Source of the DNA: Flavobacterium sufflavum
GTDB lineage: Bacteria; Bacteroidota; Bacteroidia; Flavobacteriales; Flavobacteriaceae
Length of the DNA: 64,000 nt
Assembly (NCBI RefSeq): GCF_004016525.1
Contig: NZ_SACJ01000010.1
Location: 1-64,000 of the forward strand
Direction of reading: 5' to 3'
This document shows positions 44,187 through 53,800 of this stretch, one piece after another. The notes under the pieces are model-generated. The model did no database searches. It was given only the letters and a program-made list of their open reading frames with translations, and had not been told where the DNA came from. The first letter of the stretch is position 1, and each line of letters begins with the position of its first letter. A program made the position numbers and the translations under genes.

Positions 44187-46595
44187 ATGATAAAAGAAAA
44201 AAACAATACTACATTGACTTTTGAGGATTTCAAGACTGAAGTATTGAATGATTATAAGATAGCCATGACAAGTCGAGAGTGTAGTCTGTTAGGACGCCGA
44301 GAAGTATTGACTGGTAAAGCAAAATTCGGAATTTTTGGAGACGGAAAAGAAGTGCCACAAATAGCAATGGCAAAATTTTTCAAAAATGGAGATTTTCGCT
44401 CAGGTTATTATCGTGATCAAACTTTTATGATGGCTATTGGCGAATTCACAATAGCAAATTTCTTTGCTGGATTGTATGGTAATACTGATATCAAACAAGA
44501 ACCCATGTCGGCTGGAAGGCAAATGGGAGGTCATTTTGTTACCCATAGTTTAAATGAAGATGGAAGTTGGAAAAACCTAACAAAACAAAAAAATTCCAGT
44601 TCCGATATTTCACCTACAGCAGCTCAAATGCCTCGTCTGTTAGGTTTGGCTCAAGCTTCTAAGGTTTACCGCGAAATAGATAATATTCCTAATCAACGTA
44701 ATTTCTCTAACAACGGAACAGAAATTGCCTGGGGAACCATTGGCAATGCCAGCACATCTGAAGGAGTATTTTTTGAAACCATAAATGCTGCCGGAGTATT
44801 GCAAGTACCCATGTTAATCAGTATTTGGGATGACGAATATGGCATTTCAGTACATGCAAAACACCAAACTACAAAAGAAAATATTTCTGAAATCCTATCC
44901 GGTTTTCAACGCGATAAAGACAATAAAGGAATCGAGATACTAACCGTAAAAGGCTGGGATTATTCTGATTTGATTACAACTTACGAAAAAGCATCCAGAA
45001 TAGCCAGGGAACAACATGTCCCTGTTTTAGTTCACGTAACTGAATTAACACAACCTCAAGGTCATTCAAGTTCAGGCTCTCATGAAAGATACAAAAGTAC
45101 CGAGCGCCTTAACTGGGAAAAAGAATTTGACTGCCTCAGACAGATGCGATTGTGGATGATTGCCATAAATATTGCTTCTGCCGAAGAACTGGCTGAGATT
45201 GATGATGCCATAAGAAAAGAAGTTTTAGAAGGTAAAAAAGCTGCCTGGAATTCGTTTATAACTCCTATTGTTGAAGAAAAAGAAGAACTAGTTAGTTTAT
45301 TGCAAAAGATAGCTGTTTCAAGTAAAAACAAGGATCAAATCCTGAGACATTCAAATACGCTTAAAGGAATTAAAGATCCTTTAAAAAAGGAAATCCTTGT
45401 TACAGCCAGGAAATCTTTACGTTTAGTTGTAAATGAAGATGTTGCTTCCGAATTGTCTCTTTGGATACAAAAATACACCCAGATAAATCAAGCTACTTTT
45501 AGCAACCACCTCTATTCAGAATCAAAAAATAATATCTTTTCTGTTAAAGAAGTACTGCCTACTTATCCTGTAGACGCACGAAAAGATACTGACGGAAGGA
45601 TGATTATCCGTGATAACTTTGACGCCTTATTTGCTAAATATCCTGAAGTTCTCATTTTTGGAGAAGACTCAGGAAACATTGGTGACGTTAACCAAGGTCT
45701 AGAAGGAATGCAGGAAAAATACGGAGAAACCCGTGTTGCCGATGCCGGTATTCGTGAAGCGACCATTATCGGTCAAGGAATAGGACTTGCTTTGAGAGGA
45801 CTACGCCCTATAGCCGAAATACAATACCTTGATTATCTACTTTATGCTATCCAGATTCTAAGCGACGATTTAGCTTCATTGCAATATCGAACGGTAGGGA
45901 AACAGAAAGCACCATTAATTATCAGAACACGTGGACACCGTTTAGAAGGCATTTGGCATTCTGGTTCTCCTATGGGGATGATTATTAATGCCATTAGAGG
46001 AATCCATGTTTTGGTTCCTAGAAACATGACTAAAGCTGCCGGTTTTTACAATACTTTGTTAGAATGTGACGAGCCTGCCTTAGTTGTCGAATGCTTAAAC
46101 GGATACCGTTTAAAAGAAAAAATGCCTTTGAATTATGGCGAATTTAAAACTCCAATAGGTGTTGTAGAGACCATAAAAGAAGGTACCGATATCACGCTTG
46201 TTTCTTATGGTTCAACTCTTAGATTAGTAGAATTGGCTGCAAAAGAATTAGCAGAAACTGGTATTGATTGCGAAGTAATCGACATTCAATCACTACTGCC
46301 ATTTGACATCAATCACGATATTGCTAAAAGTATCGAAAAAACCAATCGTCTTTTAGTAATTGATGAAGATGTTCCTGGTGGAGCTTCTGCTTATATTTTA
46401 CAACAAATTATTGAGCAGCAAGACGCTTATAAATTTCTTGATAGCAAACCACAAACCTTATCAGCTAAGGAACACCGACCATCTTATGGAACCGATGGTG
46501 ATTATTTTTCAAAACCTTCTATCGAAGATATTTACGAAAAAGTATACGGCATACTTTCTGAAGCTAATCCAGCTGTATATCCAAAATTATACTAA
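44187..46595 (+). CDS. Fused alpha/beta E1 of a branched-chain 2-oxoacid dehydrogenase
   Basis: From the ATG at 44187 the product is 802 residues (an in-frame ATG at 44166 overlaps the promoter start region). The first ~370 residues are the thiamine-diphosphate alpha part (EIAWGTIGNASTSEGVFF, ISIWDDEYGISVHAK). Residues from about 460 are the beta part (VLIFGEDSGNIGDVNQGLEG, AEIQYLDYLLYA, DVPGGASAYI). In the ThDP motif GDG...NN, the first Asp is Asn (GNA) and the Asn pair is Asp-Asp. The fusion is known in Bacteroidota. It decarboxylates branched-chain 2-oxoacids for fatty acid primers; E2 and E3 are elsewhere. Confidence 0.88.
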   Translation: MIKEKNNTTLTFEDFKTEVLNDYKIAMTSRECSLLGRREVLTGKAKFGIFGDGKEVPQIAMAKFFKNGDFRSGYYRDQTFMMAIGEFTIANFFAGLYGNTDIKQEPMSAGRQMGGHFVTHSLNEDGSWKNLTKQKNSSSDISPTAAQMPRLLGLAQASKVYREIDNIPNQRNFSNNGTEIAWGTIGNASTSEGVFFETINAAGVLQVPMLISIWDDEYGISVHAKHQTTKENISEILSGFQRDKDNKGIEILTVKGWDYSDLITTYEKASRIAREQHVPVLVHVTELTQPQGHSSSGSHERYKSTERLNWEKEFDCLRQMRLWMIAINIASAEELAEIDDAIRKEVLEGKKAAWNSFITPIVEEKEELVSLLQKIAVSSKNKDQILRHSNTLKGIKDPLKKEILVTARKSLRLVVNEDVASELSLWIQKYTQINQATFSNHLYSESKNNIFSVKEVLPTYPVDARKDTDGRMIIRDNFDALFAKYPEVLIFGEDSGNIGDVNQGLEGMQEKYGETRVADAGIREATIIGQGIGLALRGLRPIAEIQYLDYLLYAIQILSDDLASLQYRTVGKQKAPLIIRTRGHRLEGIWHSGSPMGMIINAIRGIHVLVPRNMTKAAGFYNTLLECDEPALVVECLNGYRLKEKMPLNYGEFKTPIGVVETIKEGTDITLVSYGSTLRLVELAAKELAETGIDCEVIDIQSLLPFDINHDIAKSIEKTNRLLVIDEDVPGGASAYILQQIIEQQDAYKFLDSKPQTLSAKEHRPSYGTDGDYFSKPSIEDIYEKVYGILSEANPAVYPKLY

Positions 46596-46597
46596 AA

Positions 46598-46632
46598 AAT
46601 CCCATCTCGTTTCAAAAAAAAGAGATGGGATT
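46598..46632 (+). terminator. Terminator of E1 gene
   Basis: AATCCCATCTC and GAGATGGGATT are perfect complements around an A-rich loop, starting 3 bases after the E1 stop. The T-tract is weak. Confidence 0.7.
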
Positions 46633-46643
46633 CTATAAATCAC

Positions 46644-46686
46644 AAAAAAGTCCCATTCCGATAGCTATCAGGACAGGACTTTTTTA
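46644..46686 (-). terminator. Terminator of response regulator gene, with BIME-like core
   Basis: AAAAAAGTCC at one end and GGACTTTTTT at the other form a stem. Inside is the near-palindrome CCGATAGCTATCAGG. On the minus strand the stem is followed by a T-tract directly after the regulator stop. The core motif resembles small palindromes repeated in flavobacterial genomes. Confidence 0.7.
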
Positions 46687-46687
46687 T

Positions 46688-47398
46688 TTAGGCTTTATTT
46701 TTAATTACCAATCGGAAACCTTCACCGTGAATATTTAAAATCTCAACATCTTCATCCAGTTTAAGATACTTTCTCAATTTAGCGATATAAACATCCATAC
46801 TTCTTGAAGTAAAATAGTTGTCGTCTCTCCAGATTTTTGTTAAGGCCAACTCTCTTGGCATTAAATCATTTTCGTGAAGAATCAACATTTTCAATAATTC
46901 ATTCTCTTTTGGAGACAATTTTACCGGTTCTTCACCCGCATAACTTAAGAATCTTAATTTTGAATTCAAATGAAATTTTCCAATTGTAAATTCAAAAGGA
47001 ACTTGTTCTGCTTTTACATCAGAAGCTTTTCTTTGAATGATAGCTTTGATTTTCATCAATAGAACTTCTGAATCAAAAGGTTTATTTAAATAATCATCAG
47101 CTCCGGCTTTATACCCTTTTAAAACGTCCTCTTTCATTGATTTAGCTGTAAGAAAGATAATAGGCACCTCGGCATTTTTCTCTCTTATTTCTTTAGCTAA
47201 TGTATAACCATCCTTGTAAGGCATCATTACATCCAGAATACATAAGTCATAAGAATCTTTTTTAAATTTCTCAAAACCTTCCATTCCGTTCTTTGCTAAA
47301 GTAACGTCAAAGTCATTCAACATTAAATAATCTTTTAGAACAGCTCCAAAATTTAAGTCGTCTTCTACTAAGAGAATTTTTTTATTTATATTTTCCAT
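46688..47398 (-). CDS. OmpR-family response regulator (RprY-like)
   Basis: The 236-residue protein has a receiver domain (Asp56 in CILDVMMPYKDGY, acidic pair EDD at 12-14, FLTAK, and Lys in YLNKPFD) and an OmpR winged helix (about 140-230, LSPKENELLKMLI, DDNYFTSRSMDVYIAKLRKY). It starts 3 bases after the stop of the kinase gene. It resembles Bacteroides RprY. Targets are not visible here. Confidence 0.9.
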   Translation of the reverse strand: MENINKKILLVEDDLNFGAVLKDYLMLNDFDVTLAKNGMEGFEKFKKDSYDLCILDVMMPYKDGYTLAKEIREKNAEVPIIFLTAKSMKEDVLKGYKAGADDYLNKPFDSEVLLMKIKAIIQRKASDVKAEQVPFEFTIGKFHLNSKLRFLSYAGEEPVKLSPKENELLKMLILHENDLMPRELALTKIWRDDNYFTSRSMDVYIAKLRKYLKLDEDVEILNIHGEGFRLVIKNKA

Positions 47399-47401
47399 AT
47401 T

Positions 47402-48994
47402 CTAATTTATTAGAGGTAATTTTATAATGAAGGTACTTCCTTTTCCCTTTTCGCTTTCTACAAATACTTGTCCGTTATGGTCTTCTACAATTCTTTTTAC
47501 ATAAGCTAAGCCCAGACCATGACCTTTTACATTATGCAAATCTCCTGTATGCTCTCTGTAAAATTTTTCAAAAACTCTCTTTTGAGCCACCTTACTCATT
47601 CCTAAACCTTGATCTTTAACCTTTATCAGAATCATATCCTTAATATTCTCGGTATAAATGTCAATTTTTGGCGTATCAGGTGAATATTTTATTGCATTTT
47701 CTAATATGTTTACAATCACATTTGTAAAATGCACTTCATTAATTAAAACAGTCGTTCTTACTGCTTCAAAATGTTTATTTATCTCTCCTCCTCTATCCTG
47801 CAAAATTAAATTTACATGGTCAATAGCATCATAAATCACTTCTTCAACATTACTGGAACCTTTCTCTATATCCAGTTCTTTTTTCTCTAATTTCGAGATT
47901 CGCAATACATTCTCCACCTGGGCATGCATTCGCTTATTTTCATCTCTAATCATCTGCAAATACCTGAAAACTTTCTCTTTGTCTTCAATTATTTTAGGGT
48001 TTTTTATCGCATCTAAAGCTAAATTAATAGTAGCGATAGGTGTTTTAAACTCATGCGTCATGTTGTTTATAAAATCGGTCTTAATCTCTGAAATCTGACG
48101 TTGACGAATTAATTGATTCAATGCACTTGTATAAGCAATTAAAATGATTAACGTAAATACTATTGATAAGATTGTAATGCTTACTAATTCTGAAAATAAA
48201 AATCTCTTTTTATGCGGAAAAGTAACTGATAATTTATACTTTTCATTTCCTTCATTATCGGCTAGAATTGGAATTGAATAAGTAGCATCTTTATCAAAAT
48301 GAAATCCATCCGATTTAATTTTTGTTTGAATTCCGTTGCTAAAAATTCCAAATTCAAACTTAGTTTTCACTCCATGTTCAACAAGTTCTTTTTTCAAAAG
48401 ATTTCTCAATTTTTCTTTTGAAATCCTTTCTTCGATAGGCAATGCCGAAGCATAATCTTTATATGAAATTTGCAATTGAGCTTTATTCAAAACATCCAGA
48501 TTCCCTTCTTTTTTAAATATATCATCTGGAATTAAACTCTTGTTTAAAGCTGAATTATCAATAATATTGTTATTATTGTTATATACTTCAGTTTGTCTTT
48601 TAGAAGTAAAACTCCTAAAACCATCAGAATTAAATTTTTTACTAAACAAAGAACTATTAATGTCGTATTTTTCAGAACTAATACTATTTTTATAAATTAT
48701 AGTTTTATTGGTTTTCGTATTTCTCTGAACGAATAAAATTTCCAGTAAATCTTCTTTTTGAGGAATCTTACCTGTACTGTCTTTTATATGGTTAATTTTA
48801 TCATAAAAACTATACTCTTCCTGTTGTTCTAATTTATCCGCAACATTACTAATTACCTGAGTAACATGATACTTAAATTGTTCATCATTATTTTTAAATG
48901 AAGTATTAAACCAATATACCTGAACGAGTATTATCCCTATTAGAGATAAACTCATCAACAAAACAAGAAATCTAAAAAACAATTTATTCATCAA
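47402..48994 (-). CDS. Sensor histidine kinase (RprX-like)
   Basis: The 530-residue protein has two membrane helices (about 8-28 and 270-295) around a large periplasmic domain without recognised fold. The HisKA box is FINNMTHEFKTPIATINLAL (His about 319). N, G1, F and G2 boxes follow (NILENAIKYS, VKDQGLGMS, FEKFYR, KGHGLGLAYVKRI). It phosphorylates the adjacent OmpR-type regulator. It follows coaE by 65 bases on the same strand and is probably in one operon with it and the glycosyltransferase. Confidence 0.92.
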   Translation of the reverse strand: MMNKLFFRFLVLLMSLSLIGIILVQVYWFNTSFKNNDEQFKYHVTQVISNVADKLEQQEEYSFYDKINHIKDSTGKIPQKEDLLEILFVQRNTKTNKTIIYKNSISSEKYDINSSLFSKKFNSDGFRSFTSKRQTEVYNNNNNIIDNSALNKSLIPDDIFKKEGNLDVLNKAQLQISYKDYASALPIEERISKEKLRNLLKKELVEHGVKTKFEFGIFSNGIQTKIKSDGFHFDKDATYSIPILADNEGNEKYKLSVTFPHKKRFLFSELVSITILSIVFTLIILIAYTSALNQLIRQRQISEIKTDFINNMTHEFKTPIATINLALDAIKNPKIIEDKEKVFRYLQMIRDENKRMHAQVENVLRISKLEKKELDIEKGSSNVEEVIYDAIDHVNLILQDRGGEINKHFEAVRTTVLINEVHFTNVIVNILENAIKYSPDTPKIDIYTENIKDMILIKVKDQGLGMSKVAQKRVFEKFYREHTGDLHNVKGHGLGLAYVKRIVEDHNGQVFVESEKGKGSTFIIKLPLIN

Positions 48995-49059
48995 AACAAA
49001 ATTAACTTTTTAACACTATAGTTGATAATGCATTAACCAAACATTAACATCTGTACCCA

Positions 49060-49647
49060 CTATTGATTAATCGACAAAATTTTAAGAATTTCATCGATTT
49101 TAAGCTTAGCCAAGTCAATATCAATATTATCTACAACAAAATCACTTTTTAACACTCGTTGTTCGTCTGTCCATTGCGAATTAATTCTATTCAGTACCTG
49201 ATCACGGCTTATTGTCTCTCTTTTTAAAATGCGTTCAATCCTGGTTTCTAAAGGCACTGTAATTGTTAAAATATAATCAAAATCGGTATATCTTCCACTT
49301 TCAAATAAAATTGCCGATTCATAAACAACAATAGGAGCTTTTTGATGCTGAGACAACCAGTTTTTATAGTCATTCCTAACAGCAGGATGCACAATGGCAT
49401 TTAATGCTTTTAATCTATCAGGATTATCAAAGACAATTTCAGCCAGTTTAGCTCTGTTTAATTGATTTTCGTCAAAAACAGCCGTACCAAACTCTTGTTT
49501 TATAGCCTCAAGAATTTCTTGGGTTTGCATTACTTTTTTGCCCGCATCATCAGCTATATAGACAGGAATACCCAATGAAGCTAAATAATTAGCAATAGTA
49601 GTTTTACCACTTCCAATTCCTCCTGTTAAACCAATAACTTTTGGCAT
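49060..49647 (-). CDS. coaE: Dephospho-CoA kinase
   Basis: The 195-residue protein has the P-loop GLTGGIGSGKTT (residues 6-17), the CoA-site DDAGKKVM region, a typical LNAIVHPAVRND and VYESAILFESGRY. It phosphorylates dephospho-CoA at the 3' hydroxyl, the last step of CoA synthesis. Its length is normal. It starts 2 bases after the glycosyltransferase stop. Confidence 0.95.
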   Translation of the reverse strand: MPKVIGLTGGIGSGKTTIANYLASLGIPVYIADDAGKKVMQTQEILEAIKQEFGTAVFDENQLNRAKLAEIVFDNPDRLKALNAIVHPAVRNDYKNWLSQHQKAPIVVYESAILFESGRYTDFDYILTITVPLETRIERILKRETISRDQVLNRINSQWTDEQRVLKSDFVVDNIDIDLAKLKIDEILKILSINQ

Positions 49648-49649
49648 AC

Positions 49650-50648
49650 TTATACTTTAAAAAACAATTGAGGAAAAGCTTCTTCCGGCTTTTTCTTCAA
49701 GATAATTATCTTAATGTAGGATTCTAAAAATCCTAAACCATAACCTGAAAATTGCTTCCAAACTGCAGTTACCGAAAGATAACCTATTTTAATACTTCTA
49801 TTTTGAAAACTCGATATTAAAAATATTACAAAAAAGTAAACACAATACAATTGTGCTAAGAAATCATAAGTAAAAATCAACATCGCAATTGCAAGTGCTA
49901 AACCTATAATAAATAACGATGGAAAAAAGAACGTGAGTTTACTATATTGTGGATACCAACTATTCAAAATTGGTCGCGCTTTACCAAATTTATTTACCTG
50001 AATCGAAAATTTATCCCAATCAATTCTCCTTTTATGATATACGTAAGCTTTTGAAAAAAGTTTTGTTTCAAAACCTAAATTCCATAATCGAATAGACAAA
50101 TCAGGATCTTCACCAGGATGAATATTCCCAAAACCATTAGAAGCTTCAAATGCTTTACGGGAAATCCCCATGTTAAAACTTCGAGGTTGAAATTTCCCTA
50201 TTTTTTCCGAACCTCCTCTTATTCCTCCAGTAGTAAGAAAAGAAGTCATCGCAAAATTAATTGCCTTTTGAATATCCGAAAAACTATCTAATGCCCTATC
50301 CGGACCACCAAAACAATCTACATAATCTTCTTTTAATGCCTTATCTACTTCCGTCAAATATTCGGCTGGAATAATACAATCCGAATCAAATATGATAAAA
50401 TAATCACCTTTGGCTTTTCTCATTCCATAGTTTCTGGAATCTCCTGGGCCTGAATTTTCTTTGAAATAATAAGAAATCGTCAATTTGCTTACATACTGAT
50501 TGACAACATCTTCACATCTAATTATAGAACCATCTTCCACAATTACAATTTCAAAATCTTCTTTATAATCTGATTTTGATAAACTTTCTAAAAGTTCATC
50601 TACTTCGTCCGGACGATTATAAACGGGAATAATCAAAGAAAAATACAT
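49650..50648 (-). CDS. Family 2 glycosyltransferase
   Basis: The 332-residue protein has a GT-A fold: FSLIIPVYNRPDEVDELLES at the start, VIVEDGS, GPGDSRNYGMRKAKGDYF, the DxD-like FDSDC, and a later acceptor region HPGEDPDLSIRL. Two C-terminal hydrophobic helices (about 230-275) anchor it in the inner membrane. It transfers a sugar to a lipid or glycan that is not identified. It is transcribed ahead of coaE and the two-component genes. Confidence 0.9.
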   Translation of the reverse strand: MYFSLIIPVYNRPDEVDELLESLSKSDYKEDFEIVIVEDGSIIRCEDVVNQYVSKLTISYYFKENSGPGDSRNYGMRKAKGDYFIIFDSDCIIPAEYLTEVDKALKEDYVDCFGGPDRALDSFSDIQKAINFAMTSFLTTGGIRGGSEKIGKFQPRSFNMGISRKAFEASNGFGNIHPGEDPDLSIRLWNLGFETKLFSKAYVYHKRRIDWDKFSIQVNKFGKARPILNSWYPQYSKLTFFFPSLFIIGLALAIAMLIFTYDFLAQLYCVYFFVIFLISSFQNRSIKIGYLSVTAVWKQFSGYGLGFLESYIKIIILKKKPEEAFPQLFFKV

Positions 50649-50710
50649 ATTCTTAAAAGCGGTATTAATTATACAATATAAATGTAATATTTTAACAAAG
50701 ATAACCTTTA

Positions 50711-50775
50711 ATCAATAATGCGCCTTAATTTTAAATGCTTTTATACATTTAAAATTAAGACGCATTATCAATAAT
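50711..50775. repeat. Long hairpin flanked by direct repeats
   Basis: TAATGCG plus CTTAATTTTAAATG (50716-50737) and their complements (50746-50767) form a 22-pair stem with one C-A mismatch around an 8-base loop. ATCAATAAT occurs on both sides (50711-50719 and 50767-50775), overlapping the stem ends. It follows fabV but lacks a T-tract on that strand, so it is not a standard terminator. It might be a small inserted palindrome or an RNA processing site. Confidence 0.6.
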
Positions 50776-50802
50776 TATATTTTATTTTTATTCGAAATAA
50801 AA

Positions 50803-51993
50803 TTAAGCGATACTTTCAACTTGAACCAATTCGTCAGCCTCTGCTTTATAATCTACTCCGGCTAAATCAAAACCGAATAAATTATAAAAATCTTTTCTGT
50901 ATCCTTCTAAATCTCCTATTTCAGATAAATTTTCAGTAGTTGCCTGTTCCCACAATTGAGCCACCTGAGCCTGAATATCTTCACGCATTTCCCAGTCGTC
51001 AATTCTGATTCTACCTTTTTCATCTACTGGAACTTCAGCTCCTGTAAACAATCTTTGTTGGTATAAACGTTGAATTTGTTCAATACAACCTTCATGAACT
51101 CCTTCCGCTTTCATTATTTTATACAATAAAGAAATATACAACGGAATTACCGGAATTGCCGAACTCGCTTGAGTAACTAATGCTTTATTTACCGAAACAT
51201 ACGCTTTTCCGTTAATATCAGCTAAACTATCTGAAATTGTGAAAGCGGTAGCTTCTAAATGATCTTTTGCACGTCCGATTGTTCCTTTTCTATAAACCGC
51301 CTCAGTAACTGATGGCCCAATATAAGAATAAGCCACAGTTGTTGCGCCAGGAGCCAATAAATTCTCAGCTTTCAAAGCATCAATCCACATAGCCCAGTCT
51401 TCACCTCCCATAACGGCTATTGTATTTTCGATATCATCACCACTGCATGGTTCGATAGAAACTTCAGAAACTTTTCCTGTATGAAAATCTACTGTTTTGT
51501 TTGAAAAAGTAGCTCCAATAGGTTTTAAAACTGAACGATGTGTTACACCTGTATTTGGATTTGTACGAACAGGAGAAGCCAAACTGTAAATAATCAAATC
51601 CACCTGACCTAAATCGGCTTTTATTAAATCTAAAGTTTCTCTTTTTACTTCATTCGAAAAAGCATCTCCATTGATACTTTTTGCATACAAACCTGCTTTA
51701 TGAGCCTCTTTTTCAAAAGCAGCAGAATTGTACCAACCTGGTGAAGCCGTTTTTCCAGCCAATGGTGGTTTTTCAAAAAACACTCCAATAGTTGCCGCAT
51801 CAGAACCAAAAGCACTTGAAATTCTTGAAGCCAAACCAAAACCTGTAGAAGCACCGATTACCAATACTTTTTTAGCACCATCAATGGCTCCTTTTGATTT
51901 AACATACTCAATTTGATTTTTAACACTTTGCTCGCATCCCACCGGGTGTGCTGTCAAGCAAATAAATCCTCTCATTCTAGGTTCTATGATCAT
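50803..51993 (-). CDS. fabV: Enoyl-ACP/trans-2-enoyl-CoA reductase FabV
   Basis: The 396-residue protein begins with the FabV-specific IIEPRMRGFICLTAHPVGCE. The Rossmann motif is VLVIGASTGFGLASR (about 43-57). The catalytic Y-x8-K is in VYRKGTIGRAK (about 235-244). WAMWIDALKAENLLAPGATT is conserved in the family. It reduces enoyl thioesters with NADH in fatty acid synthesis and is often triclosan-resistant. It lies 100 bases after recN on the same strand. Confidence 0.95.
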   Translation of the reverse strand: MIIEPRMRGFICLTAHPVGCEQSVKNQIEYVKSKGAIDGAKKVLVIGASTGFGLASRISSAFGSDAATIGVFFEKPPLAGKTASPGWYNSAAFEKEAHKAGLYAKSINGDAFSNEVKRETLDLIKADLGQVDLIIYSLASPVRTNPNTGVTHRSVLKPIGATFSNKTVDFHTGKVSEVSIEPCSGDDIENTIAVMGGEDWAMWIDALKAENLLAPGATTVAYSYIGPSVTEAVYRKGTIGRAKDHLEATAFTISDSLADINGKAYVSVNKALVTQASSAIPVIPLYISLLYKIMKAEGVHEGCIEQIQRLYQQRLFTGAEVPVDEKGRIRIDDWEMREDIQAQVAQLWEQATTENLSEIGDLEGYRKDFYNLFGFDLAGVDYKAEADELVQVESIA

Positions 51994-52093
51994 AGGGTAT
52001 CAATATTATATTTTTATTTTTTTTAAGCGAATAAAACAATGACTTTATCAAGAAAAAGCTATCGTTTTTGGATGGCAAATATAGAGCATTTTT

Positions 52094-53746
52094 TTAGTTC
52101 AACAAGGCTTTTGCATGATTTAGAGCCGAATCTGAAACAATAGCTCCCGACAACATTTGCGCAATTTCAACAACGCGCTCTTCTTCTGACAGTAATTTTA
52201 ATTCTGATTGGGTATCCTCTTCAATAGTTGATTTAAACACTTTAAAATGGGCTTCTCCTTTAGCGGCTATTTGCGGTAAATGGGTAATTGCAAAAATTTG
52301 CATTGTTCTACTCATTTCCTTCATAATTTCTCCCATTTTGATAGCAATTTCTCCGGAAACCCCGGTATCAATCTCATCAAAAATCAAGGTTGGTAATTTT
52401 GAATATTGTGCCAAAATAGCTTTTACAGCCAGCATAATTCGGGACATTTCTCCTCCTGAAGCTACTTTTTTCAACAATCCAAAATCAGTTCCTTTATTAG
52501 CCGAGAACAAAAACTGTAATTCGTCTTTTCCATTGGCAAAATAACTTTCGCCTTGAGTAACTTCTATATTAAAACGCGTATTTGGCATTCCCAAAGTCGC
52601 TAATATTTCAATCATTTTTTTAGATAAAACCGGAATAGCCTGAATTCTATTATCATGAATAGTAGTAGCTAAAGCATTTAATTTTGAAGCTTTTTCCTGA
52701 ATAGCAGTATTCAAAAGAGCAATTTCTTCTTCAATATTTCCTAATTCAACAACTTCATTTTCTAATTTAGCCTGAATAGCCAGTAAGTCCTCTACCGTTG
52801 TTACCTGATGCTTTTTTTGCAAATTATAAATCAACTGTAACTTTTGATTAATTTGCTCTAATTGTTCCGGATCGTGAGTTATTTTTTCAGAACAACGATT
52901 CATTTCAGCCGAAATATCATCAAATTCAATAGTCAAACTATCTATTCTTTCCAGTAATTCTTTGTACTCAGTAGAAAAAGAAGCAATCTTTTGAATGGCT
53001 ATTTTAATTTCTTTCAGATTATTTAAAACACCAAATTGCTCTTCATTGGCAATAGCCAAAGATTTATCTATAGCTTCTTTAATAATTTCAACATTATTAA
53101 GTTGCTCAAAAACACTTTCCAGCTCTTCTTGTTCACCCGATTTTAGTTGGGCTGCAAGCAATTCATTCAATAAAAAAGTATGGTATTCCTGTTCTTTATT
53201 GGATTCACTTTGTTTTTTGATAAGCGAATTTAATTGAGTCTTATCTGATTTATAACTTTTAAGAAGCGATTGATAATCGGTAATGATTTCCTGATTAGCA
53301 GCAATGGCGTCAATTATATCAAACTGCACATTTTCATCGGTAAGTTCTCTGGTTTGTTGCTGCGAATGAATATCAATCAAAAACAATCCTAAATCTTGCA
53401 ATTCCTGAAGATTTACCGGACTATCATTAATAAAAGCACGCGATTTTCCCGAAGGCAAAATTTCTCTTCTAATGATCGTTTCGTCTTCGTAATCCAAATC
53501 ATTGGCCTCAAAAAAAGCTGCTAAATTGTATTTCGAAATATCAAATTGGGCTTCAATAATACATTTTTCTTCCTTATTTTTTAAAGAAGTCAAATCGGCA
53601 CGTTTTCCTAAAACTAGACCTAAAGCCCCTAAAATAATGGATTTTCCCGCACCAGTTTCTCCTGTAATAATCGAAAATCCTTTAGAAAAATCAATAGCTA
53701 ATTTCTCAATTAAAGCATAGTTTTTTATTGATAGTGCAGTAATCAT
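52094..53746 (-). CDS. recN: DNA repair protein RecN
   Basis: The 550-residue SMC-like ATPase begins with ALSIKNYALIEKLAIDFSKG and the Walker A GETGAGKSI (about 30-38). It has a coiled-coil middle (about 150-370). The C-terminal half of the ATPase has the signature VASGGEMSRIMLAVKAIL and Walker B PTLIFDEIDTGVSG. It acts in recombinational repair of double-strand breaks. It lies 54 bases after the DUF4835 gene. Confidence 0.95.
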   Translation of the reverse strand: MITALSIKNYALIEKLAIDFSKGFSIITGETGAGKSIILGALGLVLGKRADLTSLKNKEEKCIIEAQFDISKYNLAAFFEANDLDYEDETIIRREILPSGKSRAFINDSPVNLQELQDLGLFLIDIHSQQQTRELTDENVQFDIIDAIAANQEIITDYQSLLKSYKSDKTQLNSLIKKQSESNKEQEYHTFLLNELLAAQLKSGEQEELESVFEQLNNVEIIKEAIDKSLAIANEEQFGVLNNLKEIKIAIQKIASFSTEYKELLERIDSLTIEFDDISAEMNRCSEKITHDPEQLEQINQKLQLIYNLQKKHQVTTVEDLLAIQAKLENEVVELGNIEEEIALLNTAIQEKASKLNALATTIHDNRIQAIPVLSKKMIEILATLGMPNTRFNIEVTQGESYFANGKDELQFLFSANKGTDFGLLKKVASGGEMSRIMLAVKAILAQYSKLPTLIFDEIDTGVSGEIAIKMGEIMKEMSRTMQIFAITHLPQIAAKGEAHFKVFKSTIEEDTQSELKLLSEEERVVEIAQMLSGAIVSDSALNHAKALLN

Positions 53747-53800
53747 TAATTGTATTTATTATGAAAGTTGTGTGGAATAATTTTAAAAAGGCAATAATAA

